DNA from: Streptomyces naganishii JCM 4654
GTDB lineage: Bacteria > Actinomycetota > Actinomycetes > Streptomycetales > Streptomycetaceae
Length of the DNA: 64,000 bases
Assembly: GCF_014650575.1 (NCBI RefSeq)
Contig: NZ_BMVF01000005.1
Coordinates: 186,001-250,000, forward strand
Direction of reading: 5' to 3'
Shown: positions 7,704-17,489 of the stretch, one piece after another
Position numbering within the stretch: the stretch's first letter is position 1
How the letters are laid out: every line of letters begins with the position of its first letter
Translations under genes and position numbers: made by a program
The notes under the pieces: model-generated
Told to the model about the DNA's origin: nothing
The model's database searches: none
What the model saw: only the letters and a program-made list of their open reading frames with translations

Positions 7704-8867
7704 GTGATCGCACGCAGACGGCAGGTGGCCCTGGCCGTGACGGCCCTGCTCGCCGCGGGCGCGGCCTGCTCGGCCCACCTCCGGCAGGAGCACGGCACGC
7801 CCGCCGCCGCGCACGGCGCCCCCGCCCCGGCCACCCGGCAGGTGGGCAGGTTCACCCTCGTCGCCTCGGGCGCGATCCTGCCCGACACCTCGGTCGTCGA
7901 GCGGGGCGACTTCGACGCCGGCGGGGCCGCGTACGACTTCCGGCCGATGCTCCAGGGCGTGCGGTCCGTGGTCTCCCGCGCCGACCTGGCGCTGTGTCAC
8001 CTGGACACGCCCTACGGCGCGAAGCCCCCGTACACCGGCGCCCCGCGCTTCAAGTCGCCGCCCGAGCTGGCCCAGGCCCTCGCCGCCACCGGCTACGACA
8101 GTTGCGCCACCGCCTCCGAGCACACCCTCGACGACGGAGCCGACGGCGTCCGGCGCACCCTGGACGCCCTGGACCGCGCCGGGCTGCGGCACGCCGGCTC
8201 GGCGCGCGGCGAGGCCGAGGCCCGGGGCACGCTGCTGCGCGCGGGCGGCGCCCTGGTGGCCCACCTCGCCTACTCCTACGGCTCCGACCAGCCGGTGCCC
8301 CCCGGGCAGCCGTGGGCGGTGCGCCTGATCGACGAGGAGCGGATCCTCGCCGACGCGCGGGCGGCCCGGCAGGCGGGCGCCGACGTGGTCGTGGTGTCCC
8401 TGCACTGGGGCACGGAGTGGCAGGAGGCGCCCGACGAGCAGCAACTGGCGCTGGCCAGGCGGCTGACCGCCGCGCGCACCGGCGGCCGCCCCGACATCGA
8501 CCTGATCCTCGGCACGCACGCGCACGTCCCCCAGCCGTACGAGAAGGTCAACGGCACCTGGGTGGTCTACGGCCTCGGCGCGCAGATCGCGGGCCAGCCC
8601 ACCGACCTCCGCGGGATGCAGGACCCGCGCGCCAACCAGAGCACCCTCGCCCGGTTCACGTTCTCGCCGCCCGCGCGGCCGGGCGGGCGCTGGGAGGTGA
8701 CCCGGGCGGAGTTCGTCCCCGAGGTCTACGACCTCGACGCCGGGCGGGTGGTGAACCTCGGCGAGGCGATCGCCCAGGGCGCCGACCTGAGGGGCGTGAG
8801 GGACCGCATCAGCGGTGTCGTGCTCGGCCGGGGCGCGGGCAAGGACGGGCTGACGATGGGGCAGTGA
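7704..8867 (+). CDS. CapA family metallophosphatase-like secreted protein
   Basis: A 387-residue exported protein of the CapA (poly-gamma-glutamate synthesis) family, which has a calcineurin-like fold. The N-terminus has Arg residues, a hydrophobic stretch and a Cys (LLAAGAACSAH), so it may be a lipoprotein with an atypical lipobox. Conserved motifs include CHLDTPYG, YDSCATASEHTLDDG, VVSLHWGTEWQEAP and LILGTHAHVPQPYEKV with VVYGLGAQIAGQ. The GTG at 7704 was chosen because GGGGTGA lies just upstream and the signal peptide starts there. There are no capB/capC genes nearby, so polyglutamate synthesis itself is not implied. Confidence 0.8.
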   Translation: MIARRRQVALAVTALLAAGAACSAHLRQEHGTPAAAHGAPAPATRQVGRFTLVASGAILPDTSVVERGDFDAGGAAYDFRPMLQGVRSVVSRADLALCHLDTPYGAKPPYTGAPRFKSPPELAQALAATGYDSCATASEHTLDDGADGVRRTLDALDRAGLRHAGSARGEAEARGTLLRAGGALVAHLAYSYGSDQPVPPGQPWAVRLIDEERILADARAARQAGADVVVVSLHWGTEWQEAPDEQQLALARRLTAARTGGRPDIDLILGTHAHVPQPYEKVNGTWVVYGLGAQIAGQPTDLRGMQDPRANQSTLARFTFSPPARPGGRWEVTRAEFVPEVYDLDAGRVVNLGEAIAQGADLRGVRDRISGVVLGRGAGKDGLTMGQ

Positions 8868-8890
8868 CACGCGTCGGCGTCCCGCGGCTC

Positions 8891-8922
8891 GTGGTCGGCG
8901 GCGCTCCCGCACCGCCGACCAC
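8891..8922. terminator. Bidirectional hairpin terminator between capA-like and permease genes
   Basis: A perfect 11-bp stem, GTGGTCGGCGG (8891-8901) with CCGCCGACCAC (8912-8922), and a 10-nt loop. It lies in the 64-bp gap between two convergent genes. Confidence 0.7.
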
Positions 8923-8931
8923 GCCTAACGC

Positions 8932-10344
8932 CTAACGCCCGGCCAGCGCCGACCGCTTGTACGAGTACCCGAAGTAGATCACGCACCCGATCAGGAACCA
9001 CACGGCGAACCGCACCCAGGTCTGCCACTGCAGGAACGTGATCAGCCAGATCGAGAAGACCACGCCCAGCGCCGGCACGAACGGCATCCACGGGGTGCGG
9101 AACGTGCGCGGCAGGTCCGGCTGCCGGTAGCGCAGCACGATCACCGCCGTGCACACCACCACGAACGCCAGCAGGATGCCGATGTTGGTCAGCTCCGCCG
9201 CCTCCGCGATCGGCAGGAAACCGGCGATGACCGCCGACGCCACCCCGACGATCCATGTCACTCGGGTCGGCACGTGCCGCGTCGGGTGGGTCTTCGCGAA
9301 CCACTTGGGCAGCAGCCCGTCCCGGGACATCGCGAACCACACCCGGGTCACGCCCAGCATGAACGTGAACATCACCGTGAGGATGCCGATGATCGCGCCC
9401 ACCGCGATCACGTCCGCCAGCCGGTTCAGGCCCACCGACTTGAACGCGGTGGAGAAGCCGCTCTCCTTGTCGATGTCCTTGTAGTTCTGCATCCCCGTCA
9501 GCACCAGGCAGGCCGCCACGTACAGCACCATCGCGATCACCAGCGAGTAGATGATCGCCTTCGGCATGTGCCGCTGGGCGTCCTTGGACTCCTCGGCCGC
9601 CGTCGACATCGCGTCGTAGCCGAACACCGCGAAGAACACCGTCGCCGCGCCGGTGAACGCGCCGCCGACCCCGTACGGGAAGAACGGGTGGTAGTTCGCC
9701 GTGTCGATGTGGAAGACGCCCACGCCGATCACCAGCAGCACCACCAGCACCTTCAGCACCACCACGAAGGTCTCGAAGCGGGCCGCGTTGCGGATGCCCA
9801 TGTTCAGCAGCCAGGCGATGAGCAGGCACAGGATCGCCGCGAACAGGTCCACCTTGTGCCCCGAGCCGGTGCCGGGCGCGCCCAGCATCCAGGCGGGCAG
9901 CTTCGCGCCCATGTCCTGGACGAGGAAGCTGAAGTAGCCCGAGATGCCGATGGCGACCACCGCCACGATCGCCGTGTACTCCAGCAGCAGGTCCCAGCCG
10001 ATGAACCAGCCCGCGAACTCGCCGAGGACCGCGTAGCCGTAGGTGTAGGCCGAGCCCGCCTTCGGGATCAGGCCCGCGAACTCCGCGTACGACAGCGCGG
10101 CAGCCGCGCTCGCCACGCCCGCGATCAGGAACGACACCAGCACCGCCGGGCCGGCCGTGCCGTTGGCCACCGTGCCGGCCAGGGTGAAGATGCCCGCGCC
10201 GATGATGCCGCCCACACCGATCGCGGTGAGCTGGGTCAGCCCCAGCGATCTCTCCAGCCGGGGGCCCTCGCCGACTTCCGTCTCCTCGATGTGCTCGATG
10301 GGTTTGCGGCGGAGAATGCCTTCGCCCATCCGGAGCCCGGCCAT
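8932..10344 (-). CDS. Amino acid permease (APC family, cationic amino acid transporter type)
   Basis: A 470-residue integral membrane transporter with about 12 hydrophobic segments. The first helix has the APC signature GVGGIIGAGIFTLAG, followed by GPAVLVSFLIAG and LSYAEFAGLIPKAGSAYTYGY, which are typical of the CAT subfamily. It probably imports cationic or broad-range amino acids by proton coupling. The ATG at 10342-10344 was chosen because AGAGGTGAGG lies 4-5 bp upstream; a further Met codon 15 codons upstream has no such site. It is a single gene, convergent with the CapA-like gene. Confidence 0.88.
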   Translation of the reverse strand: MAGLRMGEGILRRKPIEHIEETEVGEGPRLERSLGLTQLTAIGVGGIIGAGIFTLAGTVANGTAGPAVLVSFLIAGVASAAAALSYAEFAGLIPKAGSAYTYGYAVLGEFAGWFIGWDLLLEYTAIVAVVAIGISGYFSFLVQDMGAKLPAWMLGAPGTGSGHKVDLFAAILCLLIAWLLNMGIRNAARFETFVVVLKVLVVLLVIGVGVFHIDTANYHPFFPYGVGGAFTGAATVFFAVFGYDAMSTAAEESKDAQRHMPKAIIYSLVIAMVLYVAACLVLTGMQNYKDIDKESGFSTAFKSVGLNRLADVIAVGAIIGILTVMFTFMLGVTRVWFAMSRDGLLPKWFAKTHPTRHVPTRVTWIVGVASAVIAGFLPIAEAAELTNIGILLAFVVVCTAVIVLRYRQPDLPRTFRTPWMPFVPALGVVFSIWLITFLQWQTWVRFAVWFLIGCVIYFGYSYKRSALAGR

Positions 10345-10546
10345 GCGCCTCACCTCTTCGCAGACGGCAAACGGCTGACGGCGGATCATGATGACTCAGC
10401 CGCGCCGGGTACGGAAGACGCCACGCACGCCACGGCCGTGAGCCCGAGGAAGGCCCGCCGCAGTGGCCTACGGCACTACCACTACCCGCCCGGGCCCCGC
10501 GAAACCACGGCCCCCCACCGCCCCGCGCCCCCACCGTCACCGGCGG

Positions 10547-11026
10547 CTACGGCACCACCGTCACCGGCCAGCGCCCCGCCTTCACCAGGCGCACCGCGAC
10601 CGAGCCGATGATCCGGTGTCCGGCCTGCTCGGAGGCGCCCACCACCACCGCGTCCGCCTTCAGTTCGTCCGCGGCCGTCACCAGGCCGTTGTACGGGTCC
10701 CCGGGGAAGGTGTGGAACTCCCAGCGGACCTCGAATATCCCCTTCAGCCGCTCCGTCGCCTCCCGGATCTGCTGCACCAGGTCCTCGGCGATCTCGTCGG
10801 TCGTCTCGGCCACCGGCGCCCCCAGCGCGGCGCCCGCCGTCATCACCGGCCGCACGTACACGAGCGCGAGCAGAGCGCCCTGCCGGCGGGCCAGACCGGC
10901 CGCGTAGGCGGCGGCCCGCATCGAGGAGTCGGAGCCGTCCACCCCTGCCACGATCACCTTCGGCCCGTCCGTGCCCCGCTCGAACCGGTGCTCGCGGCGC
11001 TCGTGCTGCTCGTGCTGTTCCGTCAC
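10547..11026 (-). CDS. Universal stress protein (UspA family)
   Basis: A 159-residue single-domain universal stress protein. It has the N-terminal beta-strand and ATP-loop region KVIVAGVDGSDSSMRAAAYA. The C-terminal nucleotide-binding end is VVVGASEQAGHRIIGSVAV with WPVTVVP, a variant of the usual G-x2-G-x9-G-S/T motif. USPs bind ATP or act as stress-linked chaperone-like proteins. A His/Glu/Gln-rich lead (TEQHEQHERREH) precedes the domain. The GTG at 11024-11026 is the best start, though its ribosome site is weak. It is divergent from lysX. Confidence 0.85.
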   Translation of the reverse strand: MTEQHEQHERREHRFERGTDGPKVIVAGVDGSDSSMRAAAYAAGLARRQGALLALVYVRPVMTAGAALGAPVAETTDEIAEDLVQQIREATERLKGIFEVRWEFHTFPGDPYNGLVTAADELKADAVVVGASEQAGHRIIGSVAVRLVKAGRWPVTVVP

Positions 11027-11162
11027 ACCCGCGAGGCTATCGGAAGGCCCCCTCCACGCCACCGGCCGGGATCTCCCGACGGGCGCCCCGCGCCCGGTGT
11101 TCCTACAGTCGGAACCATGAGCGCCACCCCCTCCAGGCCATGACCGCGATCCCGACGACACC

Positions 11163-14100
11163 ATGACCGCCACCGCCCCGCCCCGGGGCACCGCGGAAAC
11201 CGCCTCCCGGCCAGCGGGCAGCGGCTTCCTCGGCCACGTCCCCCAGGGCTTCGCCGTCTTCTTCGGCGCGCTCGGACTGCTGTGCGCGCTGCTGGACCTC
11301 ATCGCCCCGCTGCGCGTCCTGCTCCGCCCGGTCGTCCGCGGCCTGGACTCCCTCCTGGTCCCGGTCAGCGCCAACCTCGCCTACGCCGTCTTCCTCTTCC
11401 TCCTCGCCGGCGCCACCGCCGCCCGCAAGAAGGTCGCCTGGTGGCTGGTCGTCGTCTACCTGGGCCTGGTGCTCCTCGGCGACATCCTCGGCCTCGCCGT
11501 CGGCGACTACGCCGACTCGGTGCCCTCCTTCGTCCTGTGCGGACTCGCGCTGCTCGCGCTGATCGCGGCGCGCGGCGAGTTCTACGCCGCCTCCCGCCGC
11601 GGCGCCGTCTGGCGGGCGCTCGCCGTGCTCGTCGGCGGGCTCGCCGCGGCGATCCTCGTCGGCTGGGGTCTGGTCGCGCTCTTCCCGGGCACCCTGCCGC
11701 CCGGCCTGCACCTGGCCTGGTCCGCCAACCGGGTGCTCGGCGGCCTCGCCTCCGCCCGCGACTTCGACGGCCGCCCGCCGCGCCCCGTGACCTTCCTGCT
11801 CGGCCTGTTCGGCGCGCTCGCCCTGCTCAGCGCCGCCGCCACCCTGTTCCGCTCCCAGCGCCTGGAAGCCGCCCTGCACGGCGACGAGGAGGCCCGCATC
11901 CGCGCCCTGCTCAAGGCCTACGGCGAGGACGACTCCCTCGGCTACTTCGCCACCCGCCGCGACAAGGCCGTCGTCTTCTCGCCCACCGGCAAGGCCGCCG
12001 TCACCTACCGCGTCGAGGCAGGCGTCTGCCTGGCCAGCGGCGACCCCGTGGGCGACCGCGAGGCCTGGCCGCACGCCATCGCCGCCTGGCTCGACGTGGC
12101 CCGCCGCTACGCCTGGACGCCCGCCGTGATGGGTGCCTCCGAGGAGGGCGCCCGCGCCTACGTACGCGCCGGACTCGGCGCCCTCCAGCTCGGCGACGAG
12201 GCGATCGTGCACGTGGCCGGATTCGACCTCGACGGCCGGGACATGCGGGTCACCCGGCAGGCCGTGCACCGCGTCCGGCGCACCGGCGCCACCTGCCGCG
12301 TACGACGCCACGCCACCCTCTCCGACGCGGAGATGGAGGAGGTCGTCGACAAGGCCGACGCCTGGCGCGACACCGAGACCGAACGCGGCTTCTCCATGGC
12401 CCTGGACCGCCTCGGCGACCCGGCCGACGGCGACTGCCTCCTCGTCGAGGCCCTGGCCGCCGACGGCCGGCTGCTCGCCCTGCTCTCCTTCGTCCCGTGG
12501 GGACAGGGCGGCGTCTCCCTGGACCTCATGCGCCGCGACCGCGCCGCACCCAACGGCGTCATGGAGTTCATGGTCGCCGAACTGTGCGCGGCCGCCCCGC
12601 GCCTCGGCGTACGGCGCATCTCGCTGAACTTCGCCGTCTTCCGCTCCGCCTTCGAGGAGGGCGCCCGCATCGGCGCAGGCCCGGTGCTGCGGCTGTGGCG
12701 ACGGCTGCTGCTGTTCTTCTCCCGCTGGTGGCAGCTGGAGGCCCTCTACCGGTCCAACGCCAAGTACCACCCCGAGTGGTACCCCCGCTACATCTGCTAC
12801 GGCGAGACCGCCTCCCTCGCCCGCATCGGCATCGCCTCCGGCATCGCCGAGGGCTTCGTCTCCGTGCCCTCGCTGCGCAAGCTCTGGGGCAAGGGCCACA
12901 CCCGGCCCGGACCCCGGCCCGCCACCACCGAGGGACTGCCCCCGCTCGACGAGCTCGGCCCGGACGGGACCGCGCGCACCCGGGCCGCCGACCCGCTGGC
13001 CGGGCTGCCCGACCAGTACCGCGTCCGGCACGCCCGGCTCGGCCGGCTGCGCGCGGCCGGCACCGACCCGTACCCGGTGGGCGTCCCCGCCCGCACCCGC
13101 GCCCTCGCCGAGATCCGCGAGGGCGAGGAGGTCACCGCCGCCGGACGGATCATGCTGGTGCGCGACTTCGGCGGCATCGTCTTCGCCGTACTGCGCGACT
13201 GGTCCGGCGACCACCAGATCGCCCTCACCCGCGACGGTCCCGGCCCCGCCCCGGACCGCTTCACCGCCGACACGGACATCGGCGACCACATCACCGTCAC
13301 CGGCCGGGCCGGCGTCAGCGACAAGGGCGAACCCACCGTCTTCGTCACCTCCTGGCAGCTCCTCGCCAAATGCCTGCGCCCCCTGCCCGACAAGCGCCGG
13401 GGACTGGCCGACCCCGAGGCGCGGGTGCGCATGCGCTACCTCGACCTGGTCGTCAGGCCCGAGGCCCGCGAGGTGCTCCGGGTGCGCTCCGCCGCCGTAC
13501 AGGCCCTGCGCGGCGGCCTGCTGGAGCGCGGGTACCTCGAGGTCGAGACCCCGATGCTCCAGCAGATCCACGGCGGCGCCAACGCCCGCCCCTTCACCAC
13601 CCACATCAACGCCTACGACCTCGACCTGTACCTGCGCATCGCCCCCGAGCTGTACCTCAAGCGGCTGTGCGTGGGCGGCATGGAGAAGGTCTTCGAACTG
13701 GGGCGCACCTTCCGCAACGAGGGCGTCTCCCACAAGCACAACCCCGAGTTCACCATGCTGGAGGCCTACCAGGCGTACGCCGACTACGACGTGATGCTCG
13801 ACCTCACCCGCGAACTGATCCAGGGCGCCGCCACCGCCGCCTTCGGCCGTCCCGTGGTCCGCAGGGACGGCACCGAGTACGACATCTCCGGCCCCTGGCC
13901 GGTCACCACCGTGCACGCCGCGATCTCCGAGGCGCTGGGGGAGGAGATCGGCCCCGGGACCGACCTGGAGACCCTGCGCCGCCTCTGCGACCGCGCCTCG
14001 GTGCCGTACACCGCGGACGACACGGCCGGTGAGATGGTGCTGGAGATGTACGAGCGGCTGGTGGAGGAACGGACCCGGCTGCCCGTGTTCTACAAGGACT

Positions 14101-14435
14101 TCCCCACCGAGGTCTCCCCGCTCACCCGGCAGCACCGTGCCGACCCGCGGCTCGCCGAACGCTGGGACCTTGTCGCCTTCGGCACCGAACTCGGCACCGC
14201 CTACTCCGAACTGACCGACCCGGTCGAACAGCGCCGCCGCCTCACCGCCCAGTCCCTGCTCGCCGCCGGCGGCGACGTCGAGGCCATGGAAGTCGACGAG
14301 GACTTCCTCGACGCCCTCGAGTACGCCATGCCCCCCACCGGCGGCCTCGGCCTCGGCGTGGACCGCCTGATCATGTTCCTCACCGGCCTGACCATCCGGG
14401 AGACCCTCCCCTTCCCCCTGGTCCGCCACCGCTGA
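11163..14435 (+). CDS. lysX: Bifunctional lysylphosphatidylglycerol synthase / lysyl-tRNA synthetase
   Basis: A 1090-residue fusion. The N-terminal half has several membrane helices (about residues 20-235), then a DUF2156-type transferase domain (about 250-570) that moves lysine from Lys-tRNA to phosphatidylglycerol. The C-terminal half is a class II lysyl-tRNA synthetase. Its OB-fold has [20 protein letters not shown]; motif 2 is [20 protein letters not shown] and motif 3 is [13 protein letters not shown]. The product makes the membrane less negative, protecting against cationic peptides. The order and size match actinobacterial LysX. The ATG at 11163 is used; a nearby ATG at 11118 is out of frame. 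Confidence 0.92.
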   Translation: MTATAPPRGTAETASRPAGSGFLGHVPQGFAVFFGALGLLCALLDLIAPLRVLLRPVVRGLDSLLVPVSANLAYAVFLFLLAGATAARKKVAWWLVVVYLGLVLLGDILGLAVGDYADSVPSFVLCGLALLALIAARGEFYAASRRGAVWRALAVLVGGLAAAILVGWGLVALFPGTLPPGLHLAWSANRVLGGLASARDFDGRPPRPVTFLLGLFGALALLSAAATLFRSQRLEAALHGDEEARIRALLKAYGEDDSLGYFATRRDKAVVFSPTGKAAVTYRVEAGVCLASGDPVGDREAWPHAIAAWLDVARRYAWTPAVMGASEEGARAYVRAGLGALQLGDEAIVHVAGFDLDGRDMRVTRQAVHRVRRTGATCRVRRHATLSDAEMEEVVDKADAWRDTETERGFSMALDRLGDPADGDCLLVEALAADGRLLALLSFVPWGQGGVSLDLMRRDRAAPNGVMEFMVAELCAAAPRLGVRRISLNFAVFRSAFEEGARIGAGPVLRLWRRLLLFFSRWWQLEALYRSNAKYHPEWYPRYICYGETASLARIGIASGIAEGFVSVPSLRKLWGKGHTRPGPRPATTEGLPPLDELGPDGTARTRAADPLAGLPDQYRVRHARLGRLRAAGTDPYPVGVPARTRALAEIREGEEVTAAGRIMLVRDFGGIVFAVLRDWSGDHQIALTRDGPGPAPDRFTADTDIGDHITVTGRAGVSDKGEPTVFVTSWQLLAKCLRPLPDKRRGLADPEARVRMRYLDLVVRPEAREVLRVRSAAVQALRGGLLERGYLEVETPMLQQIHGGANARPFTTHINAYDLDLYLRIAPELYLKRLCVGGMEKVFELGRTFRNEGVSHKHNPEFTMLEAYQAYADYDVMLDLTRELIQGAATAAFGRPVVRRDGTEYDISGPWPVTTVHAAISEALGEEIGPGTDLETLRRLCDRASVPYTADDTAGEMVLEMYERLVEERTRLPVFYKDFPTEVSPLTRQHRADPRLAERWDLVAFGTELGTAYSELTDPVEQRRRLTAQSLLAAGGDVEAMEVDEDFLDALEYAMPPTGGLGLGVDRLIMFLTGLTIRETLPFPLVRHR

Positions 14436-14535
14436 CCGCGCCGGACCGGGACGGGCCCTGTGCGGGGCTCGGCCGGGCGGGTGCTTTCGTGCCGCCGTAC
14501 CGGTGCTGCGGCAACCGGGCGGTCACTGATGAGTC

Positions 14536-15384
14536 ATGAAGAAGGATCAGGATCAGTTGCTCACGCGGCGCCGGGTTCTGCTCGCAGGGGCCGCCGCTCT
14601 CGGGGCGGCGGGAGCGGCCGGCACGGCCGGCCTGCTGCTCTCCGGCTCCTCCCACTCCCCGGCACGGCCCGCCCCCGCCGCGGGCCCCCAGGCGCGTTCC
14701 GCCCTCAAGCCCTCCGCGTACCGGCTCCGCCCGCTGACCGGAGACGCGGCTCCGCCCGCCCAGCCGCTGCCCACCAAGGTGCGGCACGCGCCGATCCTGC
14801 GCATGTCCGGCCGGGGCAACACCATGCTGCTCACCTTCGACGACGGCCCCAACCCCGACTACACCCCCCACATCCTCGACACGCTGGCCAAGTACGACAT
14901 CCGGGCCACCTTCTTCGTGTGCGGCGAGATGGCCGACTGGAACCGGAACCTGCTGGCCCGCATGGCGGACGAGGGCCACGTGGTCGGCAACCACACCTGG
15001 ACCCACCCACTGCTCACCCAGCTCAGCCGCGGTGAGATCCGCGACGAGATCGAGAGCACCAGCGACGTCATCGAGAAGGCGTACGGCCAGCGGCCCCTGT
15101 GGTTCCGCGCCCCCTACGGCGCGTGGAACCGCGACGTCTTCCAGCTCAACGCCGAGATGGGCATGGAGCCGTTGGCCTGGACGGTCGACAGCTTCGACTG
15201 GACCACGCCCGGCACCAGCACCATCATCCGCCGCGTCGAGCACGGCGCCGCCCCCGGCGTCGTGGTCCTCCACCACGACGCCGGGGGCGACCGCTCGCAG
15301 ACCGTCCGCGCCGTACGGACCTATCTGCCGCGCCTGCTCGACGAGGGCTACCACTTCACGGTGCCGCGCCGGAAATACACCTGA
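14536..15384 (+). CDS. Polysaccharide deacetylase (NodB domain), Tat-exported
   Basis: A 282-residue exported carbohydrate esterase (CE4). The N-terminus has a twin-arginine-type signal (RRRVLLAGAAALGAAG). The NodB domain (about residues 95-280) shows motif 1 LTFDDGP with the catalytic and metal aspartates, motif 2 HTWTHP (metal histidines), motif 3 RAPYGAWN and motif 5 VVLHHDAGG. It probably deacetylates peptidoglycan or another N-acetyl glycan outside the membrane. It runs convergently into the sortase gene, with a hairpin between. No clear Shine-Dalgarno precedes the ATG. Confidence 0.88.
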   Translation: MKKDQDQLLTRRRVLLAGAAALGAAGAAGTAGLLLSGSSHSPARPAPAAGPQARSALKPSAYRLRPLTGDAAPPAQPLPTKVRHAPILRMSGRGNTMLLTFDDGPNPDYTPHILDTLAKYDIRATFFVCGEMADWNRNLLARMADEGHVVGNHTWTHPLLTQLSRGEIRDEIESTSDVIEKAYGQRPLWFRAPYGAWNRDVFQLNAEMGMEPLAWTVDSFDWTTPGTSTIIRRVEHGAAPGVVVLHHDAGGDRSQTVRAVRTYLPRLLDEGYHFTVPRRKYT

Positions 15385-15408
15385 CCCGGCCCGCGCCGCC
15401 GGGCCGGG
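15385..15408. terminator. GC-rich hairpin between deacetylase and sortase genes
   Basis: A 9-bp stem, CCCGGCCCG (15385-15393) with CGGGCCGGG (15400-15408), and a 6-nt loop. It starts right after the deacetylase stop codon in a gap between convergent genes. Confidence 0.6.
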
Positions 15409-15433
15409 GACGCGGTCCGGGTCCCGCGACGCC

Positions 15434-16111
15434 TCAGCGGACCTCGACCAGGCGGGCGAAGACGACGACGTTGCCCTGATACCCCGTCTGCTTGGTGTAA
15501 CCGCCGCCGCAGGTGATGACCCGCAGTTCCGGAGTGCCTTTCGAGCCGTACACCCGGTCGCCGGGGAAACCGTTCTTCTCGAACACCTCGACGCCGTACA
15601 CCTCGAAGACGGCCGTCTTTCCGTCCTCGCGGTGAATGTCGACGTGGTTTCCCTTCTTCAGCGCGCCGAGGCCGTAGAAGACCGCCGGTCCCGCCTTGTT
15701 GTCCACGTGCCCGACGACGACCGCGGTGCCCTTTTCCCCGGGCGTCACCGCGCCGTTGAACCAGCCGGCCAGATTCGGGTCCTCCGGCGGGGGCGCGGCG
15801 ACCCAGCCGTCCGAGTCGACACCGACCGGAGTGATGGGCGCGTCCACCTGGATGACGGGGATCCTGACCCGGTCGGGCACCGAGGAGGGCAGCGCCCGCA
15901 CGGCGCCCGCGCTCGGGGCCGGCGCGCGGCCGATGTCCGGCGCGACCGCCTTCGCGGGCTGCGGCGGGCCGACGTCGAACTCGCCGGAACCGTTGCGGAT
16001 GAGGGCGAGCCCGGAGAGCAGGACGAGCGCTATCACGCCCCAGGGGGCACGCTTGCGCCGAGGCTCCTGCTCCTCCTCGTCGGCCATCGTCGGCAGTCGG
16101 CTCGCAGACAT
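15434..16111 (-). CDS. Class F sortase
   Basis: A 225-residue membrane-anchored transpeptidase. It has a basic cytoplasmic start (PRRKRAP), one N-terminal membrane segment (GVIALVLLSGLALI), and a sortase beta-barrel from about residue 80. The catalytic His is in VVVGHVDN, the Cys in LRVITCGGG and a late Arg in NVVVFARL. This single-domain form with an uncleaved N-terminal anchor is typical of actinobacterial class F sortases. ATGs at 16111 and 16117 share a GAGAGGGG site; 16111 gives the better spacing. The neighbouring Gly-rich protein is divergent and may be a substrate. Confidence 0.88.
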   Translation of the reverse strand: MSASRLPTMADEEEQEPRRKRAPWGVIALVLLSGLALIRNGSGEFDVGPPQPAKAVAPDIGRAPAPSAGAVRALPSSVPDRVRIPVIQVDAPITPVGVDSDGWVAAPPPEDPNLAGWFNGAVTPGEKGTAVVVGHVDNKAGPAVFYGLGALKKGNHVDIHREDGKTAVFEVYGVEVFEKNGFPGDRVYGSKGTPELRVITCGGGYTKQTGYQGNVVVFARLVEVR

Positions 16112-16117
16112 TCGCAT

Positions 16118-16455
16118 TTCCCCTCTCGACGCGGCCGTCGCCCCGTCAATTCGCGGATACGGCAACGCTAATCCGGGTGCGCGCGACCGGCGACGGGGGC
16201 AGCGGCGAACGGGTGGCCGGGCACTTTCCGGTGCGCCATCCGAGGCGATCCGGACGGTATTGATCTGACGGACCGTGACCTGCGGGGACATTTCGAAGGG
16301 GTGAAGGCATTCGGAGGCATTCGGCGGCGCGCTCACCGGTACGGGCGAGCGCCGAAATGCGCGCAGGTCAAGCGCATCCGAGGGTTTTTCCGGGAGGTGC
16401 TTTCTCGCCGATCGACCGGGTACGGGTCCCCGGGGCGCCTTCCGCGGAGGATCAC
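16118..16455. other. 338-bp divergent gap between sortase and Gly-rich surface protein
   Basis: No gene is seen here. It holds tandem 10-bp repeats (GGCATTCGG at 16307 and 16317), a local GCGCTC/GAGCGC inverted repeat near 16330-16352, and presumably the promoters of both flanking genes. I could not assign convincing -35/-10 pairs. Confidence 0.5.
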
Positions 16456-17433
16456 ATGCGTACTGCTCGTACCCCTGTGGCGGTTGTGGTCGCGGCGTTC
16501 GCCACCATCGGGTTCGCCGCGCCTGCGGCCGTCGCCAAGGGCGGTGACTCCCCAGGTGTCACATGGGACGTAGGGCCCGGCGGCCTCGGCAACGGCCAGT
16601 TCCCCGGCGGCCCGGGGATCGGCCCCGGGGGCGGCCCCGGGGGCGGCCTCGGCAACGGTCAGTTCCCGGGCGGTCCCGGCGTCGGCGGAGCCGGCGGGTT
16701 CGGCGGGCTCGGGGGGAACGGCCAGTTCCCGGGCGGCTTGGGCAACGGCGAGTTCCCCGGCGGCCCCGGAATCGGTCCCGGGGGCGGCCTCGGCAACGGT
16801 CTCGGCAACGAGTTCCCGGGCGGCCCGGGGATCGGCCCGGGGGGCGGTTTCGGCAACGGCCTCGGCAACGGGCAGTTCCCGGGCGGTGCCGGGAAAGGCG
16901 GGGAAGGCGGAGTCGGGGGAATCGGGGGAATCGGGGGAATTGGCGGGGGTGGCGCGATCGGGGGCGTCGGGGGCGTCGGCGGGTTCGGCGGCACATTTCC
17001 CGGTGAGGGCCACGGCGGCGTGCCGGGCGGCATCCGCAACGTCCTGGTCGCGCCCAGCGTCATCGCCCGCGGCGGGCAGTTGAGCATCGCGGTCAACGGC
17101 TGCCGCACCGGCGGCCACGCGTCCTCGCCCGCCTTCTCGACCATCCCGCTGCGGCCGGTGGGCGGCCCCGGGGAGATCGCGCGGGGCATCGGCACGGTAC
17201 GCCTGGACGCCCGCCCGGGGTCGTACGAGGTCAGGGTCAACTGCGGTGGCCGCACGCTGGTCCGGCCGAACGCCTTCACCGTCGTCGGCGGCGTCCGCGG
17301 GGGAGTCGGCGGCGGCACCACCACCGGCGCCACGCGGGCCGACATGGCCATCGGCGGCGGCCTGCTCGCCGCGGGCGTCCTGGGAGGCGCCGCCGTCTGG
17401 CTCCGCCGCCGCGGAACGGGCCGCCGTATCTAG
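16456..17433 (+). CDS. Secreted Gly-rich repeat protein with C-terminal membrane tail
   Basis: A 325-residue exported protein. A Sec signal peptide (PVAVVVAAFATIGFAAPAAVA) is followed by a Gly-rich region (about residues 40-185) with six N(G)[Q/E]FPGG repeats separated by GIGPGGG stretches. A compact domain with two Cys follows (VNGCRTGG and VNCGGRTL, about 195-280). The end is a hydrophobic helix and a basic tail (GGGLLAAGVLGGAAVWLRRRG), the layout of a sortase substrate but with no LPXTG. GGAGG lies 6 bp before the ATG. I do not know its function; a wall or surface role is inferred from the tail and the adjacent sortase. Confidence 0.8.
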   Translation: MRTARTPVAVVVAAFATIGFAAPAAVAKGGDSPGVTWDVGPGGLGNGQFPGGPGIGPGGGPGGGLGNGQFPGGPGVGGAGGFGGLGGNGQFPGGLGNGEFPGGPGIGPGGGLGNGLGNEFPGGPGIGPGGGFGNGLGNGQFPGGAGKGGEGGVGGIGGIGGIGGGGAIGGVGGVGGFGGTFPGEGHGGVPGGIRNVLVAPSVIARGGQLSIAVNGCRTGGHASSPAFSTIPLRPVGGPGEIARGIGTVRLDARPGSYEVRVNCGGRTLVRPNAFTVVGGVRGGVGGGTTTGATRADMAIGGGLLAAGVLGGAAVWLRRRGTGRRI

Positions 17434-17446
17434 CCCGGCCCACGGC

Positions 17447-17487
17447 AAGGGATCCGGCCTCCCGCCCCGCGGGAGGCCGGATCCCTT
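17447..17487. terminator. Very strong bidirectional terminator
   Basis: A perfect 19-bp stem (17447-17465 and 17469-17487) around a 3-nt CCC loop, starting 14 bp after the Gly-rich protein gene. Confidence 0.9.
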
Positions 17488-17489
17488 CA

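Noticed and set aside
11103..14429. 1108-codon open frame antisense to lysX
   Set aside because: It is the mirror of the strongly supported lysX gene; its translation is Gly/Ala/Glu-rich with no motif.
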